Part shown: piece after piece, positions 10,745-19,247 of the stretch
Layout of the letters: each line of letters opens with the position of its first letter
Numbering within the stretch: position 1 is the first letter of the stretch
Made by a program: the position numbers and the translations under genes
Assembly (NCBI GenBank): GCA_902601235.1
Contig: CACKMG010000007.1
Span: 1 to 37,607 of the forward strand
From: an uncultured Pelagibacteraceae bacterium
GTDB lineage: Bacteria; Pseudomonadota; Alphaproteobacteria; Pelagibacterales; Pelagibacteraceae
DNA length: 37,607 nucleotides
Reading direction: 5' to 3'
Notes under the pieces: model-generated
The model's database searches: none
What the model was told of the DNA's origin: nothing
The model's input: the letters and a program-made list of their open reading frames with translations, nothing else

Positions 10745-11533
10745 ATGTCAGCTGAAAAAAAACACGATTATCACCTTGTAGATCCAAGTCCCTGGCCAAT
10801 CTATACTTCTTTCTCATGCTTGGTTTTAGCGTTGGGTGCAGTTTATTATATGCATGCAGATGTATCTTGGGGTATGTATTTAGGGTTAGCTCTATTAATT
10901 TATGGAGCTTACATGTGGTTTAGAGATGTTGTCATTGAAGCTGAGCATCAAGGACATCATACTCCAGTTGTTCAGATACACCATCGTTATGGAATGACAT
11001 TATTTATTGCTTCAGAGGTTATGTTTTTTGTTGCATGGTTTTGGGCTTATTTTGATATAAGTCTTTTTCCTAATGAATTTGTTGGAAATGTATGGCCGCC
11101 AAAGGATATCGAAACTTTTGATCCTTGGGATATTCCATTGATCAATACATTAATATTATTATTGTCAGGAACAACCGTTACTTGGTCTCATCATGCCCTT
11201 TTAGAAGATGATAGGAAAAGTTTTATAAACGGATTAATCTTAACAGTAATTTTAGGAGTTTGTTTTACAGCTTTGCAAGCTTATGAATATCATCATGCAA
11301 CATTTGCTTTCTCAGATCATATTTATGGATCAGTATTTTATATGGCAACAGGTTTTCATGGTTTCCATGTTATTGTAGGAACAATTTTTTTAGCAGTATG
11401 TTTGTGGCGTGGAAAATTAGGTCACTTCAACAAGGACCATCATTTTGGTTTCGAGGCTGCAGCTTGGTATTGGCATTTTGTAGATGTAGTATGGCTTTTT
11501 TTATTTGCTGCCATATATATTTGGGGAAGTTAA
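10745..11533 (+). CDS. coxC: Cytochrome c oxidase subunit III
   Basis: Non-catalytic core subunit of the aa3 oxidase, 262 residues, seven membrane helices. Family markers are YHLVDPSPWPI at the N-terminus, HRYGMTLFIASEVMFFVAWFWAYF, GTTVTWSHHALL, FYMATGFHGFHVIVGT and a C-terminal WYWHFVDVVWLFLFAAIYIWGS. It follows ctaG by 9 nt and precedes surf1 by 8 nt. Subunit III stabilises proton uptake in related enzymes. No Shine-Dalgarno is visible, as for most genes here. Confidence 0.97.
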   Translation: MSAEKKHDYHLVDPSPWPIYTSFSCLVLALGAVYYMHADVSWGMYLGLALLIYGAYMWFRDVVIEAEHQGHHTPVVQIHHRYGMTLFIASEVMFFVAWFWAYFDISLFPNEFVGNVWPPKDIETFDPWDIPLINTLILLLSGTTVTWSHHALLEDDRKSFINGLILTVILGVCFTALQAYEYHHATFAFSDHIYGSVFYMATGFHGFHVIVGTIFLAVCLWRGKLGHFNKDHHFGFEAAAWYWHFVDVVWLFLFAAIYIWGS

Positions 11534-11541
11534 GTTGATCT

Positions 11542-12195
11542 TTGAAATATAAATTTTTATTTTCAGTTTTTGTTATTTTCTTTATTTTAGTTTTTGTTTC
11601 TTTAGGAACATGGCAGATTGTACGTTTAAATTGGAAAAATAATCTTATTTTAGAAATTGAAGAATCACTAAAAAATCCTCCAACAGAACTTTCTCAATCC
11701 AATAAAAAAAATTTTCTAAGAATTAAAACATCAGGTATTATTGATTTTGAAAAGCAAATTTATCTATATAATTTGAATGACTCTGGAACACCAGGATTTG
11801 AAGTAATTAATCCAATTTTAATTAATAATGAAAGTTACTTGATTAATCGAGGCTGGATACCATTTGAAAAAAAGGATAACCCAGAAATAAATATTTTTGA
11901 TCAAAATAATATAATTGGAACTCTCAAAACTCAGGGAAGAAAAAATATTTTTAAACCAGACAATGATATTAAAGAAAATTACTGGTTCAGCTTAAACAGA
12001 GATGATATCTTAAAATTTACTGGTAAAAAATTTTCTAAATACATAATTTATTTGGATGGAAATTATCAATTTCCAAGACCAAAAAAAATTACTGCCAATA
12101 TTTCAAATAATCATAAAAAATACGCAATGACATGGTTTTCATTAGCGATTTCAATTCTTTTGCTATATTTATATTTTAGAAAAAAGAATTATTAA
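11542..12195 (+). CDS. surf1: SURF1 family cytochrome oxidase biogenesis protein
   Basis: Assembly factor involved in placing heme A in subunit I. The 217-residue protein has the Surf1 layout: an N-terminal helix ending VSLGTWQIVRLNWKN, a soluble periplasmic domain with PGFEVINPILINNESYLINRGWIP, and a C-terminal helix with NHKKYAMTWFSLAISILLLYLYF. The start appears to be TTG at 11542: an in-frame TGA lies at 11536 and there is no in-frame ATG before the first helix. Its TAA stop is immediately followed by the thrC ATG with no gap. Confidence 0.92.
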   Translation: MKYKFLFSVFVIFFILVFVSLGTWQIVRLNWKNNLILEIEESLKNPPTELSQSNKKNFLRIKTSGIIDFEKQIYLYNLNDSGTPGFEVINPILINNESYLINRGWIPFEKKDNPEINIFDQNNIIGTLKTQGRKNIFKPDNDIKENYWFSLNRDDILKFTGKKFSKYIIYLDGNYQFPRPKKITANISNNHKKYAMTWFSLAISILLLYLYFRKKNY

Positions 12196-13569
12196 ATGAA
12201 TTACATTAGTACAAGGAATAATCAGAAAAACTATACTTTTAAGGATGTTTTTCTCAAAGGTTTAGCAGATGATGGAGGGCTATTTGTGCCTCAATTAATA
12301 AAACCATTTAAAAAAGAGGAATTAGATAATTTAAAAAACCTTAGTTACAATGATTTAGCAGCTGAAATAATTTATCCATTCATAGGAGATTTCATGTCTA
12401 AAAATGATTTAGTCTCTTTGATTTCAAAATCATACTCAAATTTCAGATCTAGCAATGTTGTAAAAATCTCTAAACTAGGAAATTTAAAAGTTTTAGAGCT
12501 GTTTCATGGTCCTACACTTGCTTTTAAAGATATCGCAATGCAATTAATAGGTAATTTTTATCAATATCATTTAGGACAAAATCAAAAAAAAATTAACATT
12601 ATAGTAGCAACTTCAGGCGACACAGGTGCAGCTGCTATTGATGCTTTAAAAGGAAAAAATAATTTAAATGTTTTTGTATTACACCCAAATAATAGAATTT
12701 CACCAGTACAAAGAAAACTAATGACAATACATGAAGATAGCAATGTTTTTAACATTGCTGTAGAGGGCAACTTTGATGATTGTCAAAATTTGGTTAAAGC
12801 AATGTTCAATGATGAAAAATTTTCTAAAGCAATTAATATGTCTGGTGTTAATTCAATAAATTGGGCAAGAATTATTGCTCAAGCTGTGTATTATTTTTAT
12901 GCTTACTTTAAAGTTGGAAATGGTCAACCTCTATCATTTAGTGTTCCAACAGGTAATTTTGGAGATATTTATGCTGGTTATTTGGCAAAAAAACTAGGAC
13001 TTCCAATTGATAAATTAATCGTTGCTACAAATAAAAATGACATACTTCATAGGGCAATATCAGAAGGTGATTATACTCAAAAGAAAGTTGAGGAAACAAA
13101 TACACCAAGTATGGATATACAAATAGCAAGTAATTTCGAAAGACTTTTATATGATGTAAAAGATTGTAACTCAGAAGTTACAAAAAATGTAATGGCTGAA
13201 ATAAAAAAAAATACTTATAAAATTGATAAAAACGATTTAGATATAATTAAGAAAAATTTTATATCTGAGATGCTTGATGAAAATGAAACGATTGAAATAA
13301 TAAAGACTATTAATGATGAACATCAGATGGTAGTTGATCCTCATACAGCGGTGGGTATTGGTGCTGTTAGAAAATTAGGATTGCAAAATAATTGTGTTGT
13401 ATTATCAACTGCTCACCCTTGCAAATTTCCAAAAGCAATAGAAGATGCAATCTCAAAAACTGAAAATTTACCAGATAGTCTTCAATATGTTAATGGCAGA
13501 AAAGAAAAATTTGAAATTCTTTCAAATGATATTGAAAAAGTTAAAAAATATGTAATGAATTCGATATGA
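12196..13569 (+). CDS. thrC: Threonine synthase
   Basis: PLP enzyme converting O-phosphohomoserine to threonine, 457 residues. Lys111 in HGPTLAFKDIAMQ is the PLP lysine. ATSGDTGAAAIDALKG binds the cofactor phosphate, and the N-terminal MNYISTRN plus GLADDGGLFVP are typical of the longer (E. coli-like) ThrC class. NWARIIAQAVYYFYAY and VPTGNFGDIYAGYLAKK are further class markers. It abuts surf1 and overlaps the peroxiredoxin start by 4 nt. ThrB, which makes its substrate, is encoded nearby on the opposite strand. Confidence 0.96.
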   Translation: MNYISTRNNQKNYTFKDVFLKGLADDGGLFVPQLIKPFKKEELDNLKNLSYNDLAAEIIYPFIGDFMSKNDLVSLISKSYSNFRSSNVVKISKLGNLKVLELFHGPTLAFKDIAMQLIGNFYQYHLGQNQKKINIIVATSGDTGAAAIDALKGKNNLNVFVLHPNNRISPVQRKLMTIHEDSNVFNIAVEGNFDDCQNLVKAMFNDEKFSKAINMSGVNSINWARIIAQAVYYFYAYFKVGNGQPLSFSVPTGNFGDIYAGYLAKKLGLPIDKLIVATNKNDILHRAISEGDYTQKKVEETNTPSMDIQIASNFERLLYDVKDCNSEVTKNVMAEIKKNTYKIDKNDLDIIKKNFISEMLDENETIEIIKTINDEHQMVVDPHTAVGIGAVRKLGLQNNCVVLSTAHPCKFPKAIEDAISKTENLPDSLQYVNGRKEKFEILSNDIEKVKKYVMNSI

Positions 13570-14054
13570 AACTTAAAATAAAAGATCAAATACCAAATAC
13601 AGAGATTTTTCAACTTGTTGATGGAGAGCCTCAAAAAAACAAATTAAAAGAAGTTTTAGGTAATGGAAAAATTGTTTTGTTTGGATTACCTGGGGCATTT
13701 ACATCAACTTGTTCAAAACTTCATCTACCAGGTTTTGTAGCAAATGCAGACAAAATTAGATCAAAAGGAATAGAAAATATATTTTGTTTATCTGTAAATG
13801 ATCCTTATGTAATGAATGCATGGGGAGAGATTAATAACACTGGAAATAAAATTAAAATGTTATGTGATCCTTATTTATTATTTACTAAAGCAATTGGTGC
13901 AGAAGTTGATCGAAATGCAAAAGGAATGGGAATTAGATCTAATCGTTATTTGATGGTTATTGAAAACTCTACAATTGTTAATATTCATGTAGAAAAAGAA
14001 ACTAAAGAATGTGGTTTAACATCAGCAGAAAATTTGTTAAATAATCTATTATAA
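13566..14054 (+). CDS. Peroxiredoxin, Prx5 (type II) family
   Basis: Thiol peroxidase reducing hydrogen and alkyl peroxides. The 162-residue thioredoxin-fold protein carries the Prx5 active-site motif LFGLPGAFTSTCSKLHLPGF with peroxidatic Cys49. SVNDPYVMNAWG and RSNRYLMVIE are further family segments. Another cysteine (CLSVND) lies close to where Prx5 proteins have a second conserved cysteine, so the reductant could be glutaredoxin or thioredoxin; not resolvable here. It overlaps thrC by 4 nt and its tail overlaps the tail of rnhA on the other strand by 6 nt. Confidence 0.93.
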   Translation: MKLKIKDQIPNTEIFQLVDGEPQKNKLKEVLGNGKIVLFGLPGAFTSTCSKLHLPGFVANADKIRSKGIENIFCLSVNDPYVMNAWGEINNTGNKIKMLCDPYLLFTKAIGAEVDRNAKGMGIRSNRYLMVIENSTIVNIHVEKETKECGLTSAENLLNNLL

Positions 14055-14471
14055 GTTTGCAGCATCTCTAGCTAGCAAATCAACTTTATTATTTAATTCA
14101 TCAGTTGAGTGAGCTTTTACCCAATTCCAACTTATTTCAAATTCATTATTTAGTAGATCTAATTCTGCCCAAAGTTCTTTATTACTCACATCTTTTTTAT
14201 TTGCGGTTTTCCATCCATTTTTTTTCCAATTATGTATCCATTCTGTTATTCCAGATTTTACGTATTTAGAGTCTGTAAAGATTTCAACTTTGCTACCTTT
14301 TGGAATTTCTTTAAGAGCTTTTATAGGCGCTAATAATTCCATCTGATTATTTGTAGTATCATTTTTACTTCCTTTAATTTCAGTTTTTTTTCCTTCATCT
14401 AATATTATTGCCGCCCAACCACCTTTGCCTGGATTCCCAATACATGAACCATCAGTATAAATTTTAATCAT
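14049..14471 (-). CDS. rnhA: Ribonuclease HI
   Basis: Cleaves RNA in RNA-DNA hybrids. The 140-residue protein has the acidic catalytic set: Asp7 in YTDGSCIGNPGKGG, Glu45 in NNQMELLAPI, Asp67 in IFTDSKYV and Asp131 in KVDLLARDAA. His121 in VKAHSTDELNN is the catalytic-loop histidine. Length matches bacterial RNase HI without an extra hybrid-binding domain. Its ATG overlaps the thrB stop by one base, so it closes the long minus-strand gene run that starts at dciA. The unrelated RNase HII is also encoded here. Confidence 0.96.
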   Translation of the reverse strand: MIKIYTDGSCIGNPGKGGWAAIILDEGKKTEIKGSKNDTTNNQMELLAPIKALKEIPKGSKVEIFTDSKYVKSGITEWIHNWKKNGWKTANKKDVSNKELWAELDLLNNEFEISWNWVKAHSTDELNNKVDLLARDAANL

Positions 14472-15436
14472 TAAATTAAATAATCTTTATATTTTTTTAA
14501 ATTATTGTGCACTATTAGTTTTTGATAATATTCTTTAGGATCTTTAATTTTAATCAAAGCTGTTTTTGGGGTATTTGTGTAATCATAAAGTCTTGTAAGA
14601 AAATATCTCATTGCGGCAGCTCGACATAAAATATTCAGTGATTTTTTTTCTGTAAGTAAAATTTTTCTTTTACTTTCATACCCTTTTATTAAATTTTTTA
14701 CCTTTTTTTTATTCAATTCAAATCGGGCATTTTTTTTATCAAAACACAATGCGTTTATACATATTGCGATTTCGTACATAAAATAGTCATTTGCAGCAAA
14801 ATAAAAATCTATAATCCCAGAGATCTTATTTTTCTTGAAAAAAATATTATCTATGAATAAATCTCCATGAATTATTCCACTAGGTAATTTTTTTGGCCAA
14901 TTACTTTTTATATCTGTAAAGTTTATTTTTAAAAATTTTTCTATGTTAGTAAATTTTTTTGATTTAAATTTAATACTATTTAAAAGAGGACTTAAATTTT
15001 TTATTCCCATCGAATTTTTCCTATTAAGTTTAATCTTTTTAGTTGAGGAATGCATCTCAGCAATTATTTTACCAACATCATAACAATTTTTTATATCAAG
15101 ATTTTTTTTATCTTTTCCCTTTAGAAAAGAAACTATACATGCACTTTTATTTTTTAACTTGATCAAATAATTACCCTTATTATTTCTAAGGGGTTTGGGA
15201 CAATTTATTTTAGAATCATTTAATTGATCCATAAGTTTCATAAAAAAAGGTAATTCCTTTTTTGACACTCTTTTTTCAAAAATTGTCAAAATAAATTTTT
15301 CATTCCTTGTTCTTAGTAAATAGTTTGTATTTTCGATTCCTTGTTTAATTCCTTTAAAGCTGATAAATTTTTTAGATCTAAATTTACTATTTATGTATGT
15401 TAGAATTTTTTTATTTATTTTTGTATAAACAGCCAT
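14471..15436 (-). CDS. thrB: Homoserine kinase (aminoglycoside phosphotransferase-like type)
   Basis: Phosphorylates homoserine ahead of threonine synthase. The 321-residue protein starts MAVYTKINKKILTYI, typical of proteobacterial ThrB of the choline/aminoglycoside kinase fold. FKGIKQGIENTNYLL is the nucleotide loop, SGIIHGDLFIDNIFF near residue 190 the catalytic HGD loop, and SGIIDFYFAANDYFMYEIA the metal-binding aspartate region. It is very lysine-rich, as expected for such an AT-rich genome. The start is one base after the ispH stop. ispH-thrB-rnhA is a common alphaproteobacterial neighbourhood. Confidence 0.94.
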   Translation of the reverse strand: MAVYTKINKKILTYINSKFRSKKFISFKGIKQGIENTNYLLRTRNEKFILTIFEKRVSKKELPFFMKLMDQLNDSKINCPKPLRNNKGNYLIKLKNKSACIVSFLKGKDKKNLDIKNCYDVGKIIAEMHSSTKKIKLNRKNSMGIKNLSPLLNSIKFKSKKFTNIEKFLKINFTDIKSNWPKKLPSGIIHGDLFIDNIFFKKNKISGIIDFYFAANDYFMYEIAICINALCFDKKNARFELNKKKVKNLIKGYESKRKILLTEKKSLNILCRAAAMRYFLTRLYDYTNTPKTALIKIKDPKEYYQKLIVHNNLKKYKDYLI

Positions 15437-15437
15437 T

Positions 15438-16382
15438 TTAATTTAATTTTTTTGGAATCTTAAACACAACGTTTTCTTTTATTGCTTCTATTTCATCTAT
15501 ATTGACTGTAAATCTCTTTTTTAAACTATCGATAAAATTATTTACCAAAACTTCTGGAGCTGATGCTCCAGAAGAAATCCCTATTATATTCGATTTTTCA
15601 ATAAGTTCATAAGGTATCTCGCTTTGAGAATGAATTAGATGAGAATTAATACAACCTGATTTTTTAGCAACTTCTACAAGTCTAACTGAATTAGATGAAT
15701 TTCTACTACCTATAACAAAAAACAAATCACATTTTTTTGCAATGTTTTTTACTGCTAATTGTCTATTTGTTGTTGCATAACAAATATCTTCTTTCATTGG
15801 CTCTTTTATATTTGGAAATCTTTTTTTCAAAATCTTTATAATTTCTTTTGTATCATCTACAGACAGTGTTGTTTGAGTGACATATGAAATTTTATCTTGA
15901 ATTTTTGTCTTGTATTTTTTTGCTTCATCTTCATTTTGAATAAGATCAATCGATCCATTCGGTAATTGACCCATTGTACCAATAACCTCAGGATGGTTTT
16001 GGTGACCAATCAAGATTAAATGATATCCAGCTTTATGAAGATTTTCAGCCTCTCTATGAACTTTTGAAACCAAAGGGCAGGTAGCATCAACGTAAGTCAT
16101 ATTGTAATTTTTTGCTTCTTCAGGTATTTTTTTTGGAACACCGTGAGCAGAAAAAATGACTGGTCTTGATTTATCTTCTATTTCTTCAAGTTCTTCAACA
16201 AAAACTGCTCCTTTATTTTTTAAATCATCAACCACATACTTATTATGAACAATTTCATGCCTGACATAGACTGGAGCTCCATACTTTAGAATTGATTTTT
16301 CAACTATTTCAATAGCTCTTTCAACTCCAGCACAAAAACCTCTGGGTGCAGATAATAATATTTTAATTTCTTTATTTTTCAT
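15438..16382 (-). CDS. ispH: 4-hydroxy-3-methylbut-2-enyl diphosphate reductase
   Basis: Last enzyme of the MEP pathway, reducing HMBPP to IPP and DMAPP with a [4Fe-4S] cluster. The three cluster cysteines are Cys17 (APRGFCAGV), Cys102 (DATCPLVSK) and Cys201 (EDICYATTNRQ). Glu132 in HQNHPEVIG is the catalytic acid. TQTTLSVDDT and SGASAPEVLV are conserved active-site segments. Length of 314 is normal. The 5' end overlaps blh by 11 nt, so isoprenoid precursor supply is coupled to the retinal genes just upstream. A perfect 10-bp hairpin lies in the SGASAPE codons. Confidence 0.97.
   Translation of the reverse strand: MKNKEIKILLSAPRGFCAGVERAIEIVEKSILKYGAPVYVRHEIVHNKYVVDDLKNKGAVFVEELEEIEDKSRPVIFSAHGVPKKIPEEAKNYNMTYVDATCPLVSKVHREAENLHKAGYHLILIGHQNHPEVIGTMGQLPNGSIDLIQNEDEAKKYKTKIQDKISYVTQTTLSVDDTKEIIKILKKRFPNIKEPMKEDICYATTNRQLAVKNIAKKCDLFFVIGSRNSSNSVRLVEVAKKSGCINSHLIHSQSEIPYELIEKSNIIGISSGASAPEVLVNNFIDSLKKRFTVNIDEIEAIKENVVFKIPKKLN
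15551..15574 (-). repeat. Perfect 10-bp inverted repeat inside ispH
   Basis: CTTCTGGAGC and GCTCCAGAAG are exact reverse complements separated by four bases. Six of the ten pairs are G-C, unusual in this AT-rich window. In the ispH transcript the stem is followed by UUUUGG, giving a weak terminator-like shape. It falls on codons for the conserved SGASAPE motif, so part of the symmetry follows from protein constraint. Confidence 0.8.
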
Positions 16383-17307
16383 TTTTTTCTAAAACATATT
16401 CCAGCAATATATGTGGAAAGGTTAAAGACGCCAAACCTATAAATATAATTTTAAGAATTGAACTGTCAAAAGCGTAAGTTTTATTTATAAAGTAAAGACC
16501 AATTAAACAAATAGATGCAGTTAGTACTGTCAAAGGGAGAGCTTTTTTTACAAACATTTTAAAACCCAAACTTAAGTTATTTTTTTCAAGCTCAAGAATT
16601 AAAGTTATGCTGTGACGAATTGAATGTAGAAAACAAAAATACAGTGTAAATGCCAAAAGAGGAGAAAAATAATAATTAAGAATTAAGATTGAAAAATAAT
16701 CTAAAAAAATAGCAAATTTTTTAATCTCAAAGTTTTTAGTGAACAATATGATATTTGCTAAAGTGCTTAAGATAATGCCGAAAAGTAAAATTTTATTTGT
16801 TTCAATAAAATTTAAAAATATATAAAAATTTTCATTATCAACTAGCAGTATTTTAAAAATATTTATTGTTTCATCAAAATGAAAATATATAGGTGCTAGG
16901 ACAATTAAGGTTCCTTTTATAAGAAACAATAATTGATTTAAATATGAATTTTCAACAACAAGAAATTGCGTATCCTCTTTTCCAAAGTGATAAGAAGCTA
17001 CAATCAAAAAAACTATTAAAGAAATAGAAGGTATGATGATCCATAAGATTATTACCGATATTGAAATCAAAATATATAATAGATAAAAAATAAAAAAATT
17101 ATCAATACCAAAAATTTTCAAAAGTTTTTCTCCTTTAAGATTATCAAGTGAACCATGAGAAATACCAATACTTAAAATTAATAATAAACAAATCAATGGA
17201 GATACTGTAAAATTATTTATCACAAAAGTTATTAAAGAAAAAATGTTGCAAAATAAAAAGAAAATAAATGAATGATTAAAATTTATTTTTTTAATTTTAT
17301 TTTCCAT
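16372..17307 (-). CDS. blh: Brp/Blh family beta-carotene 15,15'-dioxygenase
   Basis: Cleaves beta-carotene into two retinal molecules, the chromophore of proteorhodopsin. The 311-residue protein is almost entirely transmembrane. It keeps the family histidine motifs: IGISHGSLDNL near residue 47, SYHFGKEDTQF near residue 105, and FCFLHSIRHS near residue 225, which should bind the catalytic iron. HILLEYVLE closes the protein. It follows crtY by one base and overlaps ispH by 11 nt, forming the end of a crtI-crtB-crtY-blh pathway unit. No rhodopsin gene occurs in the window, so retinal use elsewhere in the genome is inferred. Confidence 0.92.
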   Translation of the reverse strand: MENKIKKINFNHSFIFFLFCNIFSLITFVINNFTVSPLICLLLILSIGISHGSLDNLKGEKLLKIFGIDNFFIFYLLYILISISVIILWIIIPSISLIVFLIVASYHFGKEDTQFLVVENSYLNQLLFLIKGTLIVLAPIYFHFDETINIFKILLVDNENFYIFLNFIETNKILLFGIILSTLANIILFTKNFEIKKFAIFLDYFSILILNYYFSPLLAFTLYFCFLHSIRHSITLILELEKNNLSLGFKMFVKKALPLTVLTASICLIGLYFINKTYAFDSSILKIIFIGLASLTFPHILLEYVLEKNEK

Positions 17308-17308
17308 T

Positions 17309-18376
17309 TTAATAAAATAATGCTTTGATAAAAGTCAATTTAGGCATTTGCAAAATTATTTTTAAATCTTCAAAAAAATTACTTTTATTAGACAAAAATT
17401 TTATAACAGTCTTCGGAGATGTGTTAAACATGCTAAAGAATATATTAGACATTTTTCCAGGATTTTTATTTAGGACTCTTAGAAAAATATCATCTAAAAA
17501 TTGATATTTTCTATTTATTTCAAATTTTTTTAATGTAGAAATATTTTCAATATTCTCTCTTAAATATTTACTATGTTCCTGAATATTAAGAAATGTATAG
17601 CCAGTACTTAATCTTGTCATACCACCAGCAGTTCCAATGTTTATTTTATTTTTTTCTTTTTTGTATAAGGGATAAAAAAGGGGAATAGCACCTTCTTCTT
17701 TGTAAGTAATTTCATAATTTTTTATTTTTAGGTGTTTTTCAATATATTCTTTAATTTGATTATCATAATCTTTTTGAGAATTATCATTCATTTTTGATAA
17801 CCAGGTAGTTTCAATTAAAGCTTTATTTTTTGAATAGGGAAGAGTATAGAAAAAATGAACACTTTCTCTTTGTTCGCAATCAAAATCCATCAGATTAAAA
17901 ATTTCTTCATCAAAAAAATTATTTTCTGTTTTAATTTCAACACCACAAAAATGTTGCCAAAGATTAAGATGATTTTTTTTTGTTTCAGTAACACTATTAA
18001 AAATGAATGAATTTTTTGTATTGATTTCTGAAATATCTCTAAAAAAAGAGATATTTTTGTTTTCTTTTATTCTATTATTTATTTTTTTGTAAAATAATCC
18101 GCTATCAACACTTTGATATGGAAAATTTTTACACTCAAGATAATTTGTTTTGCCGGGTATATTTATTGAAAAATTTTCCCAACTTTTCTTTACACAATCA
18201 TCAAAATTATGAGGTATTACTTTCCAGAAAGACCATGTTTTATCTCTCTTATATTCTTCCCTTGGTTCGATAATTGCTAGAGTTTTATTTTTTAATTTTT
18301 CATGGATTTCAAGTTCATATGCAAGCGATAACCCCGCACATCCACCACCAATAATTACATAATCAAATTCTTTCAT
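17309..18376 (-). CDS. crtY: Lycopene beta-cyclase
   Basis: Converts lycopene to beta-carotene. The 355-residue flavoprotein starts with a Rossmann FAD motif, YVIIGGGCAGLSLAYELE. EPREEYKRDKTWSFW and FPYQSVDSGLFYKKI are CrtY-type segments. GTAGGMTRLSTGYTFLNIQ near residue 255 matches the conserved C-terminal FAD contact of CrtY rather than the plant CrtL form. It overlaps the crtB 3' end by 14 nt and is followed by blh after one base. Membrane-associated in known relatives. Confidence 0.93.
   Translation of the reverse strand: MKEFDYVIIGGGCAGLSLAYELEIHEKLKNKTLAIIEPREEYKRDKTWSFWKVIPHNFDDCVKKSWENFSINIPGKTNYLECKNFPYQSVDSGLFYKKINNRIKENKNISFFRDISEINTKNSFIFNSVTETKKNHLNLWQHFCGVEIKTENNFFDEEIFNLMDFDCEQRESVHFFYTLPYSKNKALIETTWLSKMNDNSQKDYDNQIKEYIEKHLKIKNYEITYKEEGAIPLFYPLYKKEKNKINIGTAGGMTRLSTGYTFLNIQEHSKYLRENIENISTLKKFEINRKYQFLDDIFLRVLNKNPGKMSNIFFSMFNTSPKTVIKFLSNKSNFFEDLKIILQMPKLTFIKALFY
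18031..18056 (-). repeat. Perfect 10-bp inverted repeat inside crtY
   Basis: AAATATCTCT and AGAGATATTT are exact reverse complements separated by six A (plus strand). On the crtY mRNA the loop is six U and the stem encodes parts of NISFFRDIS. On the plus strand the stem is followed by a T-run, giving a terminator-like shape for any antisense transcript. The stem is AT-rich and therefore weak. Confidence 0.7.
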
Positions 18377-19247
18377 CTAAATCTACTTCTTGACAAATAA
18401 TAGCATGTTCCTCTGCTCTTTGGTGAGGTTCTAATTCCTTTAAATAAATCAAAATTAGATCAAATATAGAAATAATTGTTTGATAAATTTTTTCAAAATT
18501 GTTCACATAAATTTTTCCTGATTTTTCATAATCTTCCATATTTTTTTTTTTTAAAATTTTTCTGCCAATTTGTCTGTAAATTCGTCTAGCAACAATAATA
18601 GAGAATTTATACCTAAACGGTATTTTCTGGATAGAACTAAATGAGCTTTCATAAAACATATCTGCAAGTCTTAAAGTTGCTTGAATATTTTCAAAATCCG
18701 GCTTGATATATTCTCTGTTCATCTTCTTATCTTCAATTACGTCTCTAGCAATATTTGTCAATTGCATCGCAATACCTAAATCAATTGCTCCTTTTAAAGC
18801 CCTTCTATCGTTCACCATTAAAATTTTTGACATCATTAAACCTACTGTTCCAGCTACTCTATACGAATAAACTAATAAGTCTCTAACAGATCTAATATGA
18901 ATTTTTTCTTTTAAATCTGATGCAACACCATCGACCAGGTCCTTTAAAATTATTTTTTTTATATTATTATGTTTTGCAAGAGTAATAACATCATGAATAA
19001 TTTTTTCATTTTCGTTAGATGAATATATTTCTATGTCATTTGAATCGTAAAATTTTTCTAGAAGTTTTCTCATTTCATTAAACTTTTTAATTTTAGAATC
19101 TAAACTAGTTTTTTCATCCGCTATGTTATCTAGAACTCTACAAAATGCGTAAAGTATGGCAGAATCTTCATAAATTTTTTTGGGTAAAAAAAAACCTGCC
19201 CAATTAAATGATTTAGCGAAAATTGCTAGATAGTTTTTTTTATTCAT
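18363..19247 (-). CDS. crtB: Phytoene synthase
   Basis: Condenses two geranylgeranyl diphosphates to phytoene. The 294-residue all-helical protein has both aspartate-rich Mg-binding motifs: DNIAD (40-44) in FCRVLDNIADE, and RDVIED (168-173) in MQLTNIARDVIEDKKMNREYI. SYRVAGTVGLMMS and the final trans-isoprenyl diphosphate synthase-like region are typical. The substrate-supplying crtE (GGPP synthase) is not in the window. The ATG shares one base with the crtI stop (TAATG), and the tail overlaps crtY, indicating coupled translation. Confidence 0.95.
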   Translation of the reverse strand: MNKKNYLAIFAKSFNWAGFFLPKKIYEDSAILYAFCRVLDNIADEKTSLDSKIKKFNEMRKLLEKFYDSNDIEIYSSNENEKIIHDVITLAKHNNIKKIILKDLVDGVASDLKEKIHIRSVRDLLVYSYRVAGTVGLMMSKILMVNDRRALKGAIDLGIAMQLTNIARDVIEDKKMNREYIKPDFENIQATLRLADMFYESSFSSIQKIPFRYKFSIIVARRIYRQIGRKILKKKNMEDYEKSGKIYVNNFEKIYQTIISIFDLILIYLKELEPHQRAEEHAIICQEVDLDERI

